A stretch of 64,000 bases of DNA from Micromonospora aurantiaca ATCC 27029 (lineage in GTDB: Bacteria; Actinomycetota; Actinomycetes; Mycobacteriales; Micromonosporaceae), in assembly GCF_000145235.1 (NCBI RefSeq), contig NC_014391.1, positions 5,402,001 to 5,466,000 on the forward strand, given 5' to 3'. The position numbers and the translations under genes were made by a program. The notes under the pieces were generated by a model that searched no databases, was not told where the DNA came from, and was given only the letters and a program-made list of their open reading frames with translations. Positions 61,651 through 64,000 of the stretch are shown in pieces (position 1 is the stretch's first letter; each line of letters starts with the position of its first letter).

Positions 61651-63027
61651 TCAGTCGCCGGCGCGGAAGTCGTACCCGTCGAAGGTCTCCTGGGTGCGGG
61701 TGAAACGGTAGGTCGCCCAGTGCATCCGGACCACCACGCCCCGTTCGTCGCGGGTCAGCCGCAGCAGCTCCCCCACCTCGCGGCCGGAGACCGTGCGGAA
61801 CACGTCCGGCCGGTCCGGCAGCGGCGCGAACACCGCCGGCGGCTTCCCGGCCGGGTCGTCCGCGCCACGTGCCCGCAGCGTCCCGTCGTGCCAGGAGAAG
61901 ACGTACTCGAAGCCCTCGCCCCACCAGCGGCCCGGCACGCCGCGCAGGTGGTCCGGCGCGGGCGGGCCGGGACGCCACGGCTCGATCTCCGCCGGGTCGT
62001 GCTCGGCGGCGGCGGCGAGCAGCCGGTGTGACAGGTCGAACACCTCCACGCCGGTGCCGGACGAGCCGAGCACCGCGACGCCCATCGCCCCGGCGGTGCC
62101 CTGCCCGCCGCGCCGCCCGTAGACAGCGGCGAGGAATCCGGGCATCGCGCCGTCGTGACCCACGTGGATCACCCGGTCCGCCTGCGGGACCAGGATCAGC
62201 CCCAGCCCGAAGCCGGCCGACCAGACCGACTCGTCGGTGGGCGTGAGCGGCCAGCGCATCTCCTCGACAGTCGTCGCGGCGAGCACCGCGCCGTCCGGGT
62301 CCACCGCCGCCGGGTCGGCCAGGAACGCGGCCCAGCGGGCCATGTCCGTCGCGGTGCTCCAGAGCTGCGCGGCGGGGGCCACCGCGCCGAAGTCGGCGGG
62401 TGGTTCCGGGTGGGCCTCGTCGGAGTACGCGTCGACCAGGAACCCGGTCGCGGCCCGCTCGGTCGGGTACGGGCCGGTGGCGGTCAGCCCGAGCGGGGTG
62501 AGCACCCGGTCGGCCAGCACCTCGGCCCAGGTGCCGCCACGCAGCCGGGCGACCGCCTCGCCGAGCAGCGCCAGGCCGAGGTTGGAGTAGTGGAAGCGCC
62601 GGCCGGTGGGCAGCACCCGCTCGACCCGGGCCAGGTCGGCCAGCAGTTCGTCGACGGCCGGGGCGCGCAGGCTGTCCCACACGTCGCCGTGCGGCTCGCG
62701 TTGCAGGCCGGCGGTGTGCGACAGCAGCCGGCGTACTGTCGCGTCGCCGTGCGCGGGCAGGTCCAGGTGCCGCCCGATCGGGTCGTCCAGGTCGAGCAGG
62801 CCCTCGTCGCGGCACTGCATGACGAGCACCGCGGTGAAGGTCTTGGTGACCGAGCCGATCCGGAACACCGTCTCCGGCCCCAGCGGGGTGTCGTTGCCGG
62901 TGTCGCCCACGGCGCAGGTCCATAGCGGCCGGTCGGCCCGGTGCAGGGCGGCCGACACCGCCGGGATCCGCCCGGTGGCCTGCGCCTGGCGCACCATCCG
63001 GCCGAGCCGGTCGGAGACGTCGGTCAT
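61651..63027 (-). CDS. serine hydrolase (class C beta-lactamase-like)
   Basis: This 458-aa protein has the penicillin-binding/beta-lactamase fold: SVTK (catalytic Ser and Lys), YSN and HVGHDG standing for the KTG box, plus LLSHTAGLQ. It lacks a signal peptide, so it may be an intracellular esterase or peptidase. A C-terminal lipocalin-like part follows (about residues 350-458). Its start overlaps the HIT gene stop (ATGA). Confidence 0.9.
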   Translation of the reverse strand: MTDVSDRLGRMVRQAQATGRIPAVSAALHRADRPLWTCAVGDTGNDTPLGPETVFRIGSVTKTFTAVLVMQCRDEGLLDLDDPIGRHLDLPAHGDATVRRLLSHTAGLQREPHGDVWDSLRAPAVDELLADLARVERVLPTGRRFHYSNLGLALLGEAVARLRGGTWAEVLADRVLTPLGLTATGPYPTERAATGFLVDAYSDEAHPEPPADFGAVAPAAQLWSTATDMARWAAFLADPAAVDPDGAVLAATTVEEMRWPLTPTDESVWSAGFGLGLILVPQADRVIHVGHDGAMPGFLAAVYGRRGGQGTAGAMGVAVLGSSGTGVEVFDLSHRLLAAAAEHDPAEIEPWRPGPPAPDHLRGVPGRWWGEGFEYVFSWHDGTLRARGADDPAGKPPAVFAPLPDRPDVFRTVSGREVGELLRLTRDERGVVVRMHWATYRFTRTQETFDGYDFRAGD

Positions 63028-63368
63028 CGGCAGAGCATCGGGCCGAGCGGCGCGCCGCCGAGCAGGTGGGCGTGCACGTGGAAGACCTCCTGGCCGCCGT
63101 ACGGGCCGGTGTTGAACATCAGCCGGAACCCGTCCACGGTCAGGCCCTCCTCCTCGGCGACCACGGCGGCGGTCTGGAGCACCTCGCCGGCCAGCTCGGG
63201 CGCACCCTGGGCCAGCGTGGCCACGTCCGCGTAGTGCTCCTTCGGGATCACCAGCACGTGGGTGGGCGCCTTCGGGTCGATGTCCCGGAAGGCCAGGGTG
63301 GTGGGGGTCTCGCGGACGATGGTGGCCGGAATCTCCCCGGCGACGATCCGGCAGAAGAGGCAGTCCAT
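63024..63368 (-). CDS. HIT family protein (histidine triad nucleotide-binding)
   Basis: This 114-aa HIT protein would hydrolyse nucleotide phosphoramidates. It has CLFCRIVAGEIPATIV (two Cys for zinc) and the triad HVHAHLLGG near the C-terminus. TACACT stands 6 nt before the ATG on the minus strand, suggesting a leaderless message; the 54-bp element begins 9 nt upstream. It is coupled to the serine hydrolase gene. Confidence 0.93.
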   Translation of the reverse strand: MDCLFCRIVAGEIPATIVRETPTTLAFRDIDPKAPTHVLVIPKEHYADVATLAQGAPELAGEVLQTAAVVAEEEGLTVDGFRLMFNTGPYGGQEVFHVHAHLLGGAPLGPMLCR

Positions 63369-63377
63369 CGCAGCAGT

Positions 63378-63431
63378 GTAAGGAGGGGCCCCTGCTTAAC
63401 GCCTCCGGTATGGGACGGGGCCCTTTTTAAC
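63378..63431 (+). repeat. 54-bp double-palindrome element, copy 3
   Basis: It begins GTAAGGAGGGGCCCCTGCTT and ends GGGGCCCTTTTTAAC, 54 bp, aligning without gaps to copies 1 and 2. It begins 9 nt upstream of the HIT gene start, the same distance as copy 1 from dus, with a similar spacer (CGCAGCAGT here, CGCACAAGT there). Confidence 0.9.
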
Positions 63432-63461
63432 AGTCTGGCCCGGTGCGGCAGGATGGCCGCC

Positions 63462-64000
63462 ATGTCGGGACGGGCGGTGCTGGTGACGGGGGCCTCGCGG
63501 GGCATCGGGCGGGCGGTGGCGCGGGCGTTCGCCGCAGGTGGAGACCGGGTGGCGATCCACCACCGGGACTCGGCCGAGCTGGCCGAGCGGCTGCGCGCCG
63601 AGTTGCCGGGTGACGGGCACGTGGTGGTCCGCGCCGACCTGGCCGACGCCGACGCGGTACGGACCATGGTGGACGAGGCGGCCCAGCGGCTCTGCGGCCT
63701 CGACGTACTCGTGAACAACGCCGGGGTGTTCGGGCCGGCCGATCCCCCGCACCCGGTCTTCGAGAGCAGCTACGAGCAGTGGCGGGCGCGCTGGCGGGAG
63801 GTGCTCGACACCAACCTTGTCGGCGCCGCGAACGCCGCCTGGTGCGCCGCGCAGCACATGCGCGAACGCGGGGGCCGGATCGTGAACGTCTCGTCCCGGG
63901 GCGCGTTCCGGGGCGAGCCGGCCAACCCGGCTTACGGGGCCAGCAAGGCCGGGATGAACGCGATGGCCCAGTCGCTGGCGGTGGCCCTGGCGCCGTACGG
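63462..64000 (+). CDS. SDR family oxidoreductase (partial, C-terminus outside window)
   Basis: This is a short-chain dehydrogenase/reductase, 179 codons visible. The NAD(P) motif is VTGASRGIGRAVARAFA, followed by LDVLVNNAGVFG, NVSSRGAFRG with the catalytic Ser and YGASKAGM with Tyr and Lys. The start may also be ATG 63453, in frame; AGGATGG precedes ATG 63462. The substrate cannot be predicted. Confidence 0.9.
   Translation, partial: MSGRAVLVTGASRGIGRAVARAFAAGGDRVAIHHRDSAELAERLRAELPGDGHVVVRADLADADAVRTMVDEAAQRLCGLDVLVNNAGVFGPADPPHPVFESSYEQWRARWREVLDTNLVGAANAAWCAAQHMRERGGRIVNVSSRGAFRGEPANPAYGASKAGMNAMAQSLAVALAPY

Noticed and set aside
61544..62923. N-terminal extension of the phoH frame into the serine hydrolase gene
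   Set aside because: The frame is open only by chance. The extension is Arg/Ala/Gly-rich, overlaps a better gene in another frame, and a good GTG with a ribosome site marks the phoH start.

Overview
The window is high-GC chromosomal DNA with dense genes, many GTG starts, 4-bp ATGA/GTGA gene overlaps and start codons placed 5-7 nt after a TANNNT hexamer (leaderless style). The gene content (dnaG, dgt, ppdK, dus, glyS, znuACB, uppS, recO, era, ybeY, phoH in one neighbourhood) is an actinobacterial core arrangement. Together with several short dispersed repeats that I associate with Micromonospora and Salinispora, it points to a Micromonosporaceae member, most likely Micromonospora. No rRNA, tRNA, CRISPR array, prophage or insertion sequence was recognised.

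Layout. 1-4.6 kb: a minus-strand CUT2-type sugar ABC importer preceded by its ROK repressor. 4.8-6.8 kb: a BrkB-like membrane protein, then about 950 bp without a gene. 6.8-14.0 kb: a two-part plus-strand cluster. A fused TRAP permease and TAXI binding lipoprotein end at a strong palindrome; then follow a sensor kinase with a nitrate-sensor-like domain, a Roadblock/LC7 protein and a second TAXI lipoprotein. 14.0-17.5 kb: an acetyltransferase, an ABC exporter operon with its own TetR gene and a perfect 28-bp operator, and a Phd/PIN toxin-antitoxin pair. 17.5-22.1 kb: dnaG and an ABC-2 exporter with an XRE regulator. 22.1-29.2 kb: a BCCT transporter, an iron-box-controlled siderophore reductase, dgt, a VOC protein and ppdK. 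29.2-32.7 kb: a GH20 hexosaminidase, a repeat-rich intergenic island and a secreted C39-like peptidase. 32.8-36.6 kb: dus, an AbiEi/endonuclease-like gene flanked by inverted copies of a 54-bp element, and glyS. 36.7-41.7 kb: small membrane proteins, the zinc importer znuACB with a Zur-like box, and an ArsR regulator carrying a full alpha-5 zinc site. 41.8-46.0 kb: an acyl-CoA dehydrogenase, a SIS protein and an alpha/beta hydrolase. 46.1-49.2 kb: a TPP riboswitch and a thiamine-type ECF importer. 49.4-54.8 kb: gnd, small proteins, uppS, recO and a DUF4097-type lipoprotein. 54.9-63.4 kb: an acyltransferase, era, a degenerate deaminase, a CBS membrane protein, ybeY, a phoH gene interrupted by an apparent class 3 intein with a homing endonuclease, a serine hydrolase and a HIT protein. 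The window ends inside an SDR gene.

Most notable are the TRAP/TAXI plus conservon-like sensor cluster, the PhoH intein, and the dispersed repeats: three 54-bp copies of equal length, two identical 43-bp copies, and several hairpin families. The hairpins include one inside the thiamine ECF operon and a cluster at 31.26-31.61 kb.
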